A DNA stretch of 56,370 bases from Bacillota bacterium (GTDB taxonomy: Bacteria > Bacillota > Clostridia > Clostridiales > Clostridiaceae), in contig JAJXWJ010000013.1 of assembly GCA_021781655.1 (NCBI GenBank), positions 1 through 56,370 on the forward strand. The letters run 5' to 3'. Numbering within the stretch: the first letter of the stretch is position 1; each line of letters begins with the position of its first letter. The translations under genes were made by a program, and so were the position numbers. This document shows, piece after piece, positions 24,870 through 33,164 of this stretch. The notes under the pieces were generated by a model. That model saw nothing but the letters and a program-made list of their open reading frames with translations, was not told where the DNA came from and made no database searches.

Positions 24870-26819
24870 TCATTCTTCCCATAATATTAAATTAGGGTTT
24901 TCGTCCAATATAGATTCATATTGCTCCTTTATTCCAAACTCGCCTTCAGGATCTAGTTTCATATATCTTTCATATTTCTTTATTCTTTCTGCTTTATTTG
25001 CCCAGCCAAAATGCTTTAACCTAAGCTCAGAAGTTTCATAAGGAAGTTCCATTATATTCATAGGAACACGTCCACAGTGCTGGCTTGTTTCCTTCCATAA
25101 GTAATTAAAATTAGGCTGATACCTATGGAGAAAAGGTCTATATATTGCTTGAGCGTTCCAATACTTATCTTCTCTATATTTATCCTTATCCCAAAAATCA
25201 TATAGTCTAAAGCAAATAGTGTCCGTTTCCTGTTGATTAATTATAGCTTTTATTTCTTCCTTGAATTTTTTCTCAAATATTTCATCAGCATCAAGAAACA
25301 AAATCCAATCTGGATTAGTTTTAATTGTTTCTTCCCACTGTTCTTTCCTAAGCTCTATTTCATTAGAGAATTTTGATTTTTCATTTTTAATTATAGTTAA
25401 TGGTATATGTTTTAGTACATCTTTAACAACCTCTACACTGTTATCTGTACTGCCATCATCTATAATTACCGCATTATCTATATATTCACATGCAGCCTCT
25501 AGCATTTCTCTTAAATATCTATCAGCTTCATTTTTTATTACCATTGAAAGAGTTAATTTATTATTTTTAGTCTTTACTTCTCTAACAACCTCTTTATATA
25601 ACATTTTTGAGCTTTCATTGGACTCTTTATACTTTTTAACACCTGACAAGTCAGTTTCCCTATAAATATGGTAAGCTGGATAAAATGTATCTACATATAA
25701 ATCAAAACCCAAAGCCTGTGCCCTAATGCAGAAATGTCTATCTTCTCCTGAAAATGAAAGGTTTTTAATTTCCTTAAAATTAACTCCTCTTTTTAAAGCA
25801 TTTCTACAAATTAATGTACAAGCCCCTAGTCCTCCTATTTTGTAAATACCTGGTATTCTAAGTGCATCCAAGAACTGTTGTTCCCGTCTAATTTTTTCTT
25901 CAGCACTTAATACTTCTTCTCTTAACTTAAAAAATTGATCATATTGGTCTCTTAACCATACTTGTGGTAATTCATAATCTAAATTATTTTCCCATCTAGT
26001 CCAAAATATATTGGAAATTATATCTTTATTATCACTGTATAATTGATATAAAGTTTTTGGATGTAACACTAAATCTGAATCAATCAAAAATAAATAATCA
26101 TAATTTAATTCCAATGCTTTGTTTATTATATTATCCTTAAAGGCTGCAACCTTCCACATTAATTCCTCATCCCAATGATGAGTATTATCATCACATTTAT
26201 ATTCATCTAGCTGCTTTCCTTTATATATAACGGAATTATTATGCTTACTAGCAAACTGGTTTAAGAGGTCACTGGATTCAGTAATAATATTGTCATCTAT
26301 AAAAATGTAATCCACATCGAAATTTTCTTTTTCTAACTGTTCTAAGGATATAATAAATTGTTTTAATATTTCTGGCTTTTGATGAACTGGACTACCTATT
26401 AAAATTTTCATTTTGGGTATGCTTTTATCTGCATCAGCTTTTAAAGTAGTGATAATTTCATTAATAGTTTCTTTATATGTTAAATCCTCACAACTGTTTA
26501 ATGCTTTTTCGTAATATTCAACAGCTCTTTTTATATCATCTCTTTGCTGGCAAACATATGCTTTATTAAAATTCAATTCAAAATTTTCGTTATCTTTTTT
26601 TAGTCCATCATTTAAAATTAATTCTGCAGCTATAAATTTGTTTTGTTTAATTTTAATTATTGCTTTCATGGAAATGATGTCTAAATCGTCTTTAATTAAT
26701 TTTTCATACCCTAAAATAAATTGCCCAGCTTCATCTAATTTATTACTATTAATTAGATTTTCTATACTGCCTTTTAATTTGCTTTTGTAGCTTTCAAATT
26801 CAGCTATATCCATTTGCAT
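24870..26819 (-). CDS. TPR protein with two tandem glycosyltransferase domains
   Basis: 649 residues. Residues 1 to about 135 are TPR-like (KFIAAELILNDGLKKDNENF, DIKRAVEYYEKALN). About 145-390 is a GT-A domain with ILIGSPVHQKPEILKQF, FIDDNIITESSDLL, YDYLFLIDSDLVLHPKTL (DxD) and GEDRHFCIRAQALGFDLYV, of the Anp1-like kind. About 415-649 is a GT2 domain with KLTLSMVIKNEADRYL, AVIIDDGSTDNSVEV, DWILFLDADEIFEKK and a C-terminal LKHFGWANKAERIKKY found in SunS-like and TPR-linked GT2 proteins. Two catalytic units in one chain could add two sugars in order. Confidence 0.78.
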   Translation of the reverse strand: MQMDIAEFESYKSKLKGSIENLINSNKLDEAGQFILGYEKLIKDDLDIISMKAIIKIKQNKFIAAELILNDGLKKDNENFELNFNKAYVCQQRDDIKRAVEYYEKALNSCEDLTYKETINEIITTLKADADKSIPKMKILIGSPVHQKPEILKQFIISLEQLEKENFDVDYIFIDDNIITESSDLLNQFASKHNNSVIYKGKQLDEYKCDDNTHHWDEELMWKVAAFKDNIINKALELNYDYLFLIDSDLVLHPKTLYQLYSDNKDIISNIFWTRWENNLDYELPQVWLRDQYDQFFKLREEVLSAEEKIRREQQFLDALRIPGIYKIGGLGACTLICRNALKRGVNFKEIKNLSFSGEDRHFCIRAQALGFDLYVDTFYPAYHIYRETDLSGVKKYKESNESSKMLYKEVVREVKTKNNKLTLSMVIKNEADRYLREMLEAACEYIDNAVIIDDGSTDNSVEVVKDVLKHIPLTIIKNEKSKFSNEIELRKEQWEETIKTNPDWILFLDADEIFEKKFKEEIKAIINQQETDTICFRLYDFWDKDKYREDKYWNAQAIYRPFLHRYQPNFNYLWKETSQHCGRVPMNIMELPYETSELRLKHFGWANKAERIKKYERYMKLDPEGEFGIKEQYESILDENPNLILWEE

Positions 26820-26842
26820 AATATCTCTCCTTAGAAATATTC

Positions 26843-28003
26843 CTATTTATTATTAAAAACAAGCCTATCAAGGTTTTCTAAAACTTCATTATAATTATGA
26901 ACTCTCATGTATTCTCTAGCTTCCCCTAGTCCAAATTTCGTTATATTGTTTACATCAAAAATAGTTTCAACATATTGCATTACAGCATCAGAAACCTTTC
27001 CCATATCAGCATATACCTTTGCAATCATAAGCTTTGGCTGAAAACTTCCACGTCCTTTTATTGATACAAACTTACTTGTTTCACCAATTTCAATACATTT
27101 ATTAAAGTCCTCAATAGCATCTTCATAATTTTTTAACTCAAAATTGCAGGTTCCAGATATAAAATATAAATCTACATAGTCCTTAAAAGCTTTGTCTTTT
27201 ACAATACTTTTTATAAAATCGATACATAATTTATATTCTTTCATTCCAAAATAACATTCAGCCATTCTTTTAACCATATCTATCTCATATTCTGTAATTC
27301 CATATTTATTAATGGATGTAGCCAAGCTATTACATTTAAAAAAGCTTTCAAGTGCCTCCTTATAAAGTCCCTCTACCTCATAACAAACCCCTAAGTTATA
27401 ATGAACATATGGATTATTAGGTTCTTTCTCTTTTTGTTTTAAAATTATATCCTTATTTCTCTTCACTTTATTTTTTTGTTTAACTTCACTTTCGATGTAT
27501 CCATAATGTATTACTTTGCAAATACTACCGTCAATAGGTTTTATATCATCAAAATTGTTCATTATATTTATCTGTTCATGAATAGCTCCAACATATTTAT
27601 AACCCTTATTTCTGAATAGTTTGCAATACACTGCAGAATATACAATAGTATCCCTGGTTATTATGTTGTACAGTGGTATTTCATAGCCTTCAAGCTCTGA
27701 ATTTTCTAGTACTTCTCTAACCCTTATTGGATCACAAATTAATTTTTCATCTGCATCTAACATCAAAATCCAATCTCCAGTAGCTTCCTTTAGTGAAATA
27801 TTTCTTGCTGCTGAAAAATCATTTTGCCATTCATAATTAAATAGTTTTACTTTCTCTCCAAATTTATTTATTAATTCAATTGTCTTATCTGTTGAACCTG
27901 TATCTACTAGTATTATTTCATCAACAAGCTTTAAGGCATTTTCTAGACACATTTCAATATATTTTTCTTCATTTTTTACTATCATGCATAAACTTATTTT
28001 CAT
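26843..28003 (-). CDS. GT2 glycosyltransferase with C-terminal TPR repeats
   Basis: 386 residues. The GT2 part opens ISLCMIVKNEEKYIEMCLEN, then EIILVDTGSTDKTIELI, NDFSAARNISLKEATGDWIL and LMLDADEKL (DxD). IVYSAVYCKLFRNKGYKYVG and AIHEQI complete the SunS/TPR-GT2 signature. From about residue 195 TPR units follow (NNPYVHYNLGVCYEVEGLYK, NYEDAIEDFNKCIEIG). It is the first gene of the glycosylation island behind a sigma-D promoter. Such proteins glycosylate proteins or peptides directly; flagellin is the obvious candidate here. CGGAGGC precedes the ATG. Confidence 0.82.
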   Translation of the reverse strand: MKISLCMIVKNEEKYIEMCLENALKLVDEIILVDTGSTDKTIELINKFGEKVKLFNYEWQNDFSAARNISLKEATGDWILMLDADEKLICDPIRVREVLENSELEGYEIPLYNIITRDTIVYSAVYCKLFRNKGYKYVGAIHEQINIMNNFDDIKPIDGSICKVIHYGYIESEVKQKNKVKRNKDIILKQKEKEPNNPYVHYNLGVCYEVEGLYKEALESFFKCNSLATSINKYGITEYEIDMVKRMAECYFGMKEYKLCIDFIKSIVKDKAFKDYVDLYFISGTCNFELKNYEDAIEDFNKCIEIGETSKFVSIKGRGSFQPKLMIAKVYADMGKVSDAVMQYVETIFDVNNITKFGLGEAREYMRVHNYNEVLENLDRLVFNNK

Positions 28004-28034
28004 ATTTTTGCCTCCGAATTATAATATACTATTA

Positions 28035-28062
28035 ATATCGAGTTAATTATACATTTCTTTAG
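28035..28062 (-). promoter_or_regulatory. Sigma-D promoter of the glycosylation island
   Basis: On the minus strand CTAAA (28058-28062), 16 bases, TCGATAT (28035-28041): one mismatch from the Bacillus sigma-D consensus CTAAA-N16-CCGATAT, the best match in the window. It lies downstream of the hag terminator and about 32 bases before the first island gene. Confidence 0.85.
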
Positions 28063-28142
28063 GTAAATATTATTACATTATAATTTGAATACTATGGAAA
28101 TATATTTATGTCTCTTTACGAAGACGTAACAAATAACTTATA

Positions 28143-28178
28143 AAAAAAAGTCTTTCGAATAATCGAAAGACTTTTTTT
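28143..28178 (-). terminator. Strong terminator of hag
   Basis: A perfect inverted repeat, AAAAAAAGTCTTTCGA, loop ATAA, TCGAAAGACTTTTTTT, four bases after the hag stop codon. The symmetrical A/T tracts would work on either strand, but only minus-strand genes are present. It insulates the glycosylation island from heavy hag transcription. Confidence 0.92.
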
Positions 28179-28182
28179 ATAA

Positions 28183-29013
28183 TTACTGTAATAACTTAAG
28201 AACTTGTTGTGGATTTTGGTTAGCTTGAGCAAGCATTGATTGAGCAGCTTGTTGAAGAACGTTCTCTTTAGAGTAGTTCATCATTTCACTAGCCATATCA
28301 ACGTCTGTAATTCCAGACATTGCAGTTGTTAAGTTTTGAGATTCAGTTGTTATATTACCAATAGCATAATTAAGTCTGTTTTGGTATGCACCTATTGTTG
28401 ATCTTGCAGTAGAAACAGATTGTAATGCTGCTGTAATTACTGAAATAGAAGCATGAGCTTCATCTGCAGTACCAACTGAAATAGAAGTACCTACAGTAAG
28501 TCCTAATTGTGCAGTTCCTATCTTAATGCTTGTTAAATTGAATGTCATTAAATCATAAGCATTTGATGATGAACCTATTTGGAAAGTTAAGTTTCCAGTA
28601 GCACTTAATAGGTTATTTCCATTAAAGTTTGTAGAACTTGCTATGTGATCTATTTCACCAGTTAATGTTTGTAATTCATTTGTAATTGCAGCACTATCTG
28701 CAGATGCATTAGTTGAGCTAGCTGCTTGTGTTGCAAGTTCATTCATTCTTTGAAGAATAGATTGAGTTTCGTTTAATCCACCTTCAGCAGTTTGTAATAA
28801 TGAAATTGCATCTTGAGAGTTACTATTAGCTTGGTTAAGACCATTGATTTGTGCTTGCATTTTTTGAGATATTGATAAACCTGCAGCATCATCAGCAGCC
28901 TTGTTGATTCTTGAACCTGAGCTCAATTTTTCCATTGAACTTTGAGCACTTTGTGAATTTGCATTTAAAGCATTTAAAGCATTTAATCCTGGTAAGTTGT
29001 GATTAATAATCAT
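28183..29013 (-). CDS. hag: Flagellin, main filament subunit
   Basis: 276 residues. Canonical N terminus MIINHNLPGLNALNALNANS, then MEKLSSGSRINKAADDAAGL and SISQKMQAQINGLNQ; canonical C terminus VDMASEMMNYSKENVLQQAA and MLAQANQNPQQVLKLLQ. The short centre between them means D0 and D1 only, as in other small clostridial and Bacillus flagellins; it is rich in Ser/Thr that could carry nonulosonic acid. No signal peptide: export is by the flagellar type III system with FliS. Preferred codons are more uniform than in neighbours, as for a very highly expressed gene. A sigma-D promoter, a structured leader with a likely CsrA site and a strong terminator surround it. Confidence 0.95.
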   Translation of the reverse strand: MIINHNLPGLNALNALNANSQSAQSSMEKLSSGSRINKAADDAAGLSISQKMQAQINGLNQANSNSQDAISLLQTAEGGLNETQSILQRMNELATQAASSTNASADSAAITNELQTLTGEIDHIASSTNFNGNNLLSATGNLTFQIGSSSNAYDLMTFNLTSIKIGTAQLGLTVGTSISVGTADEAHASISVITAALQSVSTARSTIGAYQNRLNYAIGNITTESQNLTTAMSGITDVDMASEMMNYSKENVLQQAAQSMLAQANQNPQQVLKLLQ

Positions 29014-29020
29014 AATAAAT

Positions 29021-29052
29021 TCCTCCTTGAATTTAACTGGGAATCCTTTCCC
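29021..29052 (-). promoter_or_regulatory. Probable CsrA-binding leader of hag (AGGA-loop hairpin plus Shine-Dalgarno)
   Basis: On the minus strand GGGAA-AGGA-TTCCC (29039-29052) is a perfect five-pair hairpin whose loop holds the GGA core recognised by CsrA. Eleven bases downstream the Shine-Dalgarno AAGGAGGA (29021-29028) supplies a second GGA. In Bacillus subtilis CsrA represses hag translation through exactly such a pair of sites. csrA and fliW are both in the operon upstream. Confidence 0.7.
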
Positions 29053-29066
29053 ACTTTTAATATTTT

Positions 29067-29108
29067 ATAAGGTTCTTAATTTCATGGCCACTCAATTTTA
29101 AACCTTAT
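29067..29108 (-). promoter_or_regulatory. Long-loop stem in the hag leader
   Basis: Arms AACCTTAT (29101-29108) and ATAAGGTT (29067-29074) on the plus strand form an eight-pair perfect stem around 26 bases in the hag 5' leader, upstream of the CsrA hairpin. It may stabilise the mRNA or position the downstream hairpin. Chance cannot be excluded. Confidence 0.45.
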
Positions 29109-29125
29109 TATTGCTTACATGTATT

Positions 29126-29153
29126 TTATCGAAATAACCTTTAATTACTTTAT
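29126..29153 (-). promoter_or_regulatory. Sigma-D promoter of hag
   Basis: On the minus strand ATAAA (29149-29153), 16 bases, TCGATAA (29126-29132). It begins just after the stop of the fliT-like gene and gives a leader of about 105 bases. No terminator separates hag from the operon upstream, so readthrough adds to this promoter. Confidence 0.8.
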
Positions 29154-29160
29154 ACCTTTA

Positions 29161-29511
29161 TTAATAAATTTTTTTATTTATTAATAAAGGATTACCAGAA
29201 AAGCCTACGTGATACATTTTTTTAATTTTTAGCTCATTGCCTAATGAATGAAGCTTTTTATTTATATCGCTCATATTTTTAACAATAAGCTCCTTAACCT
29301 TTACATCTAGCTCCATTATATTTGTATTTTTAATTTCCATAACGATATTATCTTTAGTATAAATTTCTGGATTTTTCTCAAAGGTATCAATAATTTGTTG
29401 TCTTTCACCTAACAGCTGATTTAGCATTAAAAAATCTTTAGTACTAAAGCACTGAAGCATTTTAATTGTCTTATCTCTAAAATCCTTAACTAATCGCTCT
29501 GTATTTTCCAT
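29161..29511 (-). CDS. FliT-like flagellar chaperone
   Basis: 116 residues, highly helical and charged: MENTERLVKDFRDKTIKMLQ, then LLGERQQIIDTFEKNPEIY and ELDVKVKELIVKNMSDINKK. The position directly behind fliD, the size and the E-R-Q-x-I-I pattern fit FliT-type chaperones, which keep the cap protein FliD monomeric in the cytoplasm. Sequence conservation in this family is poor, so the call leans on gene order. AAGGGGGG precedes the ATG by seven bases. The C terminus ends in a short hydrophobic/basic tail of unknown meaning. Confidence 0.65.
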   Translation of the reverse strand: MENTERLVKDFRDKTIKMLQCFSTKDFLMLNQLLGERQQIIDTFEKNPEIYTKDNIVMEIKNTNIMELDVKVKELIVKNMSDINKKLHSLGNELKIKKMYHVGFSGNPLLINKKIY

Positions 29512-29531
29512 TATTTATCCCCCCTTATATT

Positions 29532-31352
29532 TTAGCCACCATTACTACTTAACATTGAGGATAAATAGCTTTGCTGAGTACTCATCTGGCTTAGCGCCGA
29601 TTGAAGGGAAGTAAATTCATTAGTATACATAGTTTGGTCTTGAGCCATTTTTGTTTTAAACTGAGTAATGGAATCTTGTTCATCAGCTATTTCTTTAAAA
29701 AGACTATTATTTGTTTCAGATGTGGTATTGGGCATACCAGCTTTTTGTAGAAGTATACCTTGGTTACCATTTGCATCTACATAAGTACCTGCATACTGAG
29801 TTTCTATATCGCTTAATCTTTGAAAAATACCTTCTTCACTACTTCTAGTAGTCATTTGCGAATTAGTTAAATCTGTATTATATATAGGATAACTAGTAGA
29901 CATTTGCGTAAAAAGGCTTATTACCTGCTGAGGATTATTTTGCAGTGCCTGCGTTAATTTTGTTGTATCTAATGTGAGCTTACCACCTTGTGTAGGATCA
30001 TCTGACGTTGAAAGACCTACATCTGCCATACTAAGGCCAATTCCATTTACAGGTGTATAAAAAGCTTCTCTCATACTATCCAACATGCTATTCAAAGTAT
30101 CATCATTAGAAAGTAACCCTTGTTGAGCTTTTTGATTCCAAGCAGTAATTTCAGAAGCTGTCATTTGGCTTTCCTGCTGCGATGAAAGAGGCATATAGCT
30201 ATAGTTTCTTGTTTCACTGGTTACACTACTAATCCCACCGATTAAGTTATTATAGTCATTTACAAAATTTTGTATTTTAGTTACCACCGAAGACACATTA
30301 GAAGTTACAGAAATACTAGCACTTCCCGATGAACCTCCATTTTGTGCAATATTATAAGTTACACCATCTATTTGAAACTTATTTGATGCTTCTGAAAGTG
30401 GAGTAGTATTAGTACTTCCATTTGGCTCCGTTATTGTAAAGCTTCCATTTTGCCCAGCTGTTCCTAAATTATTTGTACCGCCAGTGTTACCAATTGTATT
30501 AGTAGTTGTTGCACCAGAGGTTCCAGATAGGTTTGTTCCAAATAAAGTATTTAGAAAGTTTTGAGTATTAGCATCTGTTGAACTTATAGTTAAGTATTGT
30601 CCACTTCCAGTAGTATCATCAGCTATACTGAACTTTCCAGTTAATTCACTGTAGCTAAAGGTTGCTCCACATCCATTTGACAAACTGCTTAAAACTTGAC
30701 TCAAAGATTGTCCTGAATTTGCAGTTAAATCATAGGTCACATTTGTACCATTTACAGTAAAATTTAATGTCCCGCTAGTTGGCAAATTACTATTACTTGC
30801 AAGTACCGTTGAAAGAGTAGATGAATTATTTATAGTACTTGGAAGTGCAGAGGTAGTATTTAATTGTGCCGCAGTAGCAAGCTGTGTCCAGCTTACATTA
30901 TAAGTACCTACAGTGGCGGTGTTTGACGCTGTTGCAGTAACATTTGCATTGTTGGATGTGGCAGCATTAACTGAATATCCACTCGAAGAAAGCATGTAAT
31001 TATTTGATAATACATCAAAATAATTATTTGAAAAATTTTGCAAATTAGTAGTTATAGATTGATATCTATCTTGCGTCCATTGGGATATCTGTTCTTTTTG
31101 AATCAATTGATTTAATTGAATTTGGTCAGATGACATCATTTGATTAACCATGCTGTTAACATCTATTCCAGACATTTGAGACATTAGGCTTTGTGAATAC
31201 GTGCCAGAGCTTGAACTTGTAGATGAACTACTTGTTGTCGAACTAGAAGAAGTATTCCCTGCCGTTAGTGGGTCTATTGTAGTCGTTAAATCACTTGTGC
31301 TATATGGAACAGCATAAGGATTAGTAGTTGTTGTACTGCTTATTGAACTCAT
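29532..31352 (-). CDS. fliD: Flagellar filament cap protein FliD
   Basis: 606 residues. The typical FliD start, SQMSGIDVNSMVNQMMSSDQ, lies at about residue 58; it is preceded by a Ser/Thr-rich low-complexity extension that most homologues lack. The core has ATVGTYNVSWTQLATAAQL and VVTKIQNFVNDYNNLIGGIS; the C-terminal coiled coil NSLFKEIADEQDSITQFKTK and QSALSQMSTQQSYLSSMLSS is the FliD_C end. The pentameric cap at the filament tip folds incoming flagellin. SD AGGAG nine bases upstream. The gene lies between fliS and its probable chaperone. Five consecutive stretches of Ser in the extension may be glycosylation sites. Confidence 0.92.
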   Translation of the reverse strand: MSSISSTTTTNPYAVPYSTSDLTTTIDPLTAGNTSSSSTTSSSSTSSSSGTYSQSLMSQMSGIDVNSMVNQMMSSDQIQLNQLIQKEQISQWTQDRYQSITTNLQNFSNNYFDVLSNNYMLSSSGYSVNAATSNNANVTATASNTATVGTYNVSWTQLATAAQLNTTSALPSTINNSSTLSTVLASNSNLPTSGTLNFTVNGTNVTYDLTANSGQSLSQVLSSLSNGCGATFSYSELTGKFSIADDTTGSGQYLTISSTDANTQNFLNTLFGTNLSGTSGATTTNTIGNTGGTNNLGTAGQNGSFTITEPNGSTNTTPLSEASNKFQIDGVTYNIAQNGGSSGSASISVTSNVSSVVTKIQNFVNDYNNLIGGISSVTSETRNYSYMPLSSQQESQMTASEITAWNQKAQQGLLSNDDTLNSMLDSMREAFYTPVNGIGLSMADVGLSTSDDPTQGGKLTLDTTKLTQALQNNPQQVISLFTQMSTSYPIYNTDLTNSQMTTRSSEEGIFQRLSDIETQYAGTYVDANGNQGILLQKAGMPNTTSETNNSLFKEIADEQDSITQFKTKMAQDQTMYTNEFTSLQSALSQMSTQQSYLSSMLSSNGG

Positions 31353-31369
31353 TTTGCATCACTCCTTTA

Positions 31370-31750
31370 TTACCTTTTTGAAGCATAATAAGCTTGATTC
31401 CACATATCTCTAACTTCTTCAATTAGAGGAATAGCTTCATTTATTATCGAAACATCCTTCCTTATATTGGCATTTAACAACCTATCGATTATAAATTTAT
31501 AAACTGATATTAATTTAGGACCCCATTCACCAGATAGATTTATATCTAAGGTTGCAATTAACTCATAAAATATACTTTGTGTTTTTTTTATGTTTTCATT
31601 TGCCCTTTCATAATCACTATCCGTTAAAGCTTGTCTACCTATCTTTGCAAATTTCACAGCTCCATCTAAAAGCATTAAAAGCTGCTGTTCCTTTGAGGCA
31701 AAATTTACGCTGTTATTTTTATATTTACTATATGCATTATTTGTATTCAT
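31370..31750 (-). CDS. fliS: Flagellin export chaperone FliS
   Basis: 126 residues, four-helix protein. AYSKYKNNSVNFASKEQQLL and LLDGAVKFAKIGRQAL match the FliS start (YxxxxVxTASPxxLxxMLYDGAIKFxxxA); ANENIKKTQSIFYELIATLD and the C-terminal EEVRDMWNQAYYASK complete the fold. FliS binds the C terminus of flagellin and prevents premature polymerisation; in Bacillus it also helps FliW cycling. TAGGTG precedes the ATG. Confidence 0.92.
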   Translation of the reverse strand: MNTNNAYSKYKNNSVNFASKEQQLLMLLDGAVKFAKIGRQALTDSDYERANENIKKTQSIFYELIATLDINLSGEWGPKLISVYKFIIDRLLNANIRKDVSIINEAIPLIEEVRDMWNQAYYASKR

Positions 31751-31758
31751 AAAAGCAC

Positions 31759-32046
31759 CTACTTTCTTACATCTAAAAAGTTACCTTTTTCTTGTCCTAG
31801 TTCAAAAGCATTATCTTTAAAAGCATCGATATCTATGCCTTCGTCCACTCCAACTTTACTTTGAAGTATTTTTTTAAAGCTTTCATTTTCTTTCTTGTTA
31901 GAATAATTTTCCTTCTGCTCATCATTTTTATTTAAAATTTTTTTTGAGAAGCTAGCTTTTCCATTTTTATGAACCTTTCCTTCTAAAGTTGAAGCTCTTA
32001 TTCTTTCTCTAACTTCCATATCAACTTTATTTATTTTAAATTCCAT
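31759..32046 (-). CDS. Small charged protein of unknown function between flaG and fliS
   Basis: 95 residues, strongly basic in the first half (EVRERIRASTLEGKVHKNGK, ASFSKKILNKNDEQKENYS) and acidic at the end (DEGIDIDAFKDNAFELGQEK). No Cys, no membrane segment, no family I recognise. A good GGAGGTGGTG site and its place in a tight operon show it is a real gene. It may be an unassigned flagellar regulator or chaperone; I cannot say more. Confidence 0.65.
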   Translation of the reverse strand: MEFKINKVDMEVRERIRASTLEGKVHKNGKASFSKKILNKNDEQKENYSNKKENESFKKILQSKVGVDEGIDIDAFKDNAFELGQEKGNFLDVRK

Positions 32047-32069
32047 AACACCACCTCCAAATTTTGATA

Positions 32070-32480
32070 TTATGCCTTCTTATCCAAAATCAAGCCTGCC
32101 ATTTCACAAAATTGGGCAACCATATCTAGTATTTGCTTTGAAGGGATTTGGTTTACTACTTTGTTTGTGTCATTATCCACTACATCCATAATCATAACAT
32201 TTTTAAAAACATCATCGGTTTTATATTCTATATGCGTATTTTTATCTTCTAAAAGTTTGTTTAATTTGTCAGCTGCTTTCTTAGCATCTTTTTCACTAAC
32301 ACCTTTGTTATCAGTACCTTTATAATTAGTATCTTGCTTTGAATTCACATTGTTTTGATTAGCCAATTCTTTTACATCTTCGTTTTTAGTACTTCCTTCG
32401 CTATTATTAACTGTTGTATTACTAGCAATGTAATTGAAATTGTTGTTTTGTCCTCCTTGACTTAAAACGTTAACTTCCAT
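32070..32480 (-). CDS. flaG: FlaG family flagellar protein
   Basis: About 136 residues from ATG 32480. A GTG nine bases upstream is in frame but lies inside the GAGGTG Shine-Dalgarno, so the ATG is chosen. A disordered Asn/Lys-rich N-terminal half is followed by the FlaG core: AKKAADKLNKLLEDKNTHIE, TDDVFKNVMIMDVVDN, and VVNQIPSKQILDMVAQFCEM with the conserved IPSK/E motif. FlaG proteins affect filament length and commonly sit next to fliD and fliS. The exact mechanism is unknown. Confidence 0.88.
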   Translation of the reverse strand: MEVNVLSQGGQNNNFNYIASNTTVNNSEGSTKNEDVKELANQNNVNSKQDTNYKGTDNKGVSEKDAKKAADKLNKLLEDKNTHIEYKTDDVFKNVMIMDVVDNDTNKVVNQIPSKQILDMVAQFCEMAGLILDKKA

Positions 32481-32497
32481 ATATAACACCTCAATTT

Positions 32498-32716
32498 TTA
32501 TCTCTTAAAATCTTTTAATATCGAACTATCCTGATTTGAAGCAGAATTAATATTCTCATCAGTAACTTCTTTATATAGTTCTTTTCTCAAGATAGTAACA
32601 TTCTTTGGAGCATTTATTGCTAGCTTTACAGCTCCATCCTCTGTCTTTACGACAACAACCTCGATGTCTTCACCAATTAAAATTGCTTCACCTTTTTTTC
32701 TAGTTATAACAAGCAT
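32498..32716 (-). CDS. csrA: Carbon storage regulator CsrA
   Basis: 72 residues from ATG 32716: [20 protein letters not shown] is the canonical CsrA N terminus, followed by [20 protein letters not shown] and [10 protein letters not shown]. An ATG two codons earlier lies one base from the AAGGAGG site and is too close to be used; the second ATG has the right spacing of seven. The dimer binds GGA motifs in hairpin loops and blocks ribosome entry; hag is the classic Firmicute target and has such a hairpin in this window. Two bases separate the fliW stop and this start, so FliW and CsrA are made together. The C-terminal 12 residues extend past the usual core. Confidence 0.93.
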   Translation of the reverse strand: MLVITRKKGEAILIGEDIEVVVVKTEDGAVKLAINAPKNVTILRKELYKEVTDENINSASNQDSSILKDFKR

Positions 32717-32718
32717 AG

Positions 32719-33147
32719 TCATTCCTCCTTAAAAAGAGGGTATTTTACCATATATTTTTCATCATCTAAAATTAATTGTTCCCCAATTTTACATGAAATA
32801 TTAATTACAATTGGTGCTTTCAAATTCATAGTAATTTTTCTAACATCGCTATTTAAGCACACCGTATTTAATACTAATACATCTTCTAATTTTTTAATTC
32901 CAAGTTTTTCTGCCTTCTCATCATCTAAATTAAAGCTGTAATCCTTAATAAAATTAAAGGGTGATGCCAGTATCAGTCCAATTTCCAAATCTTCAATAGA
33001 ATGAAGTATTTTAAACATTTCATTATCCTTTATAGGAATTAAAATATACTTTCTTAAACTTTTAAAACCAGGAATACCTTTTTTAAAGGTTATTACATCC
33101 GATTCGTCATAATCATGATCTCCATGATATTTTGTTTTTAATATCAT
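32719..33147 (-). CDS. fliW: Flagellar assembly factor FliW, CsrA antagonist
   Basis: 142 residues from ATG 33147; a GTG nine bases upstream is part of the GAGGTG ribosome site. FliW signatures: [19 protein letters not shown] near the N terminus, [20 protein letters not shown], and [20 protein letters not shown]-type end (here [20 protein letters not shown]). In Bacillus FliW binds either flagellin or CsrA: when flagellin is exported FliW is freed, sequesters CsrA and allows hag translation. Co-transcription with csrA and the filament genes fits this. Confidence 0.93.
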   Translation of the reverse strand: MILKTKYHGDHDYDESDVITFKKGIPGFKSLRKYILIPIKDNEMFKILHSIEDLEIGLILASPFNFIKDYSFNLDDEKAEKLGIKKLEDVLVLNTVCLNSDVRKITMNLKAPIVINISCKIGEQLILDDEKYMVKYPLFKEE

Positions 33148-33164
33148 AATGTTCACCTCAGGTT

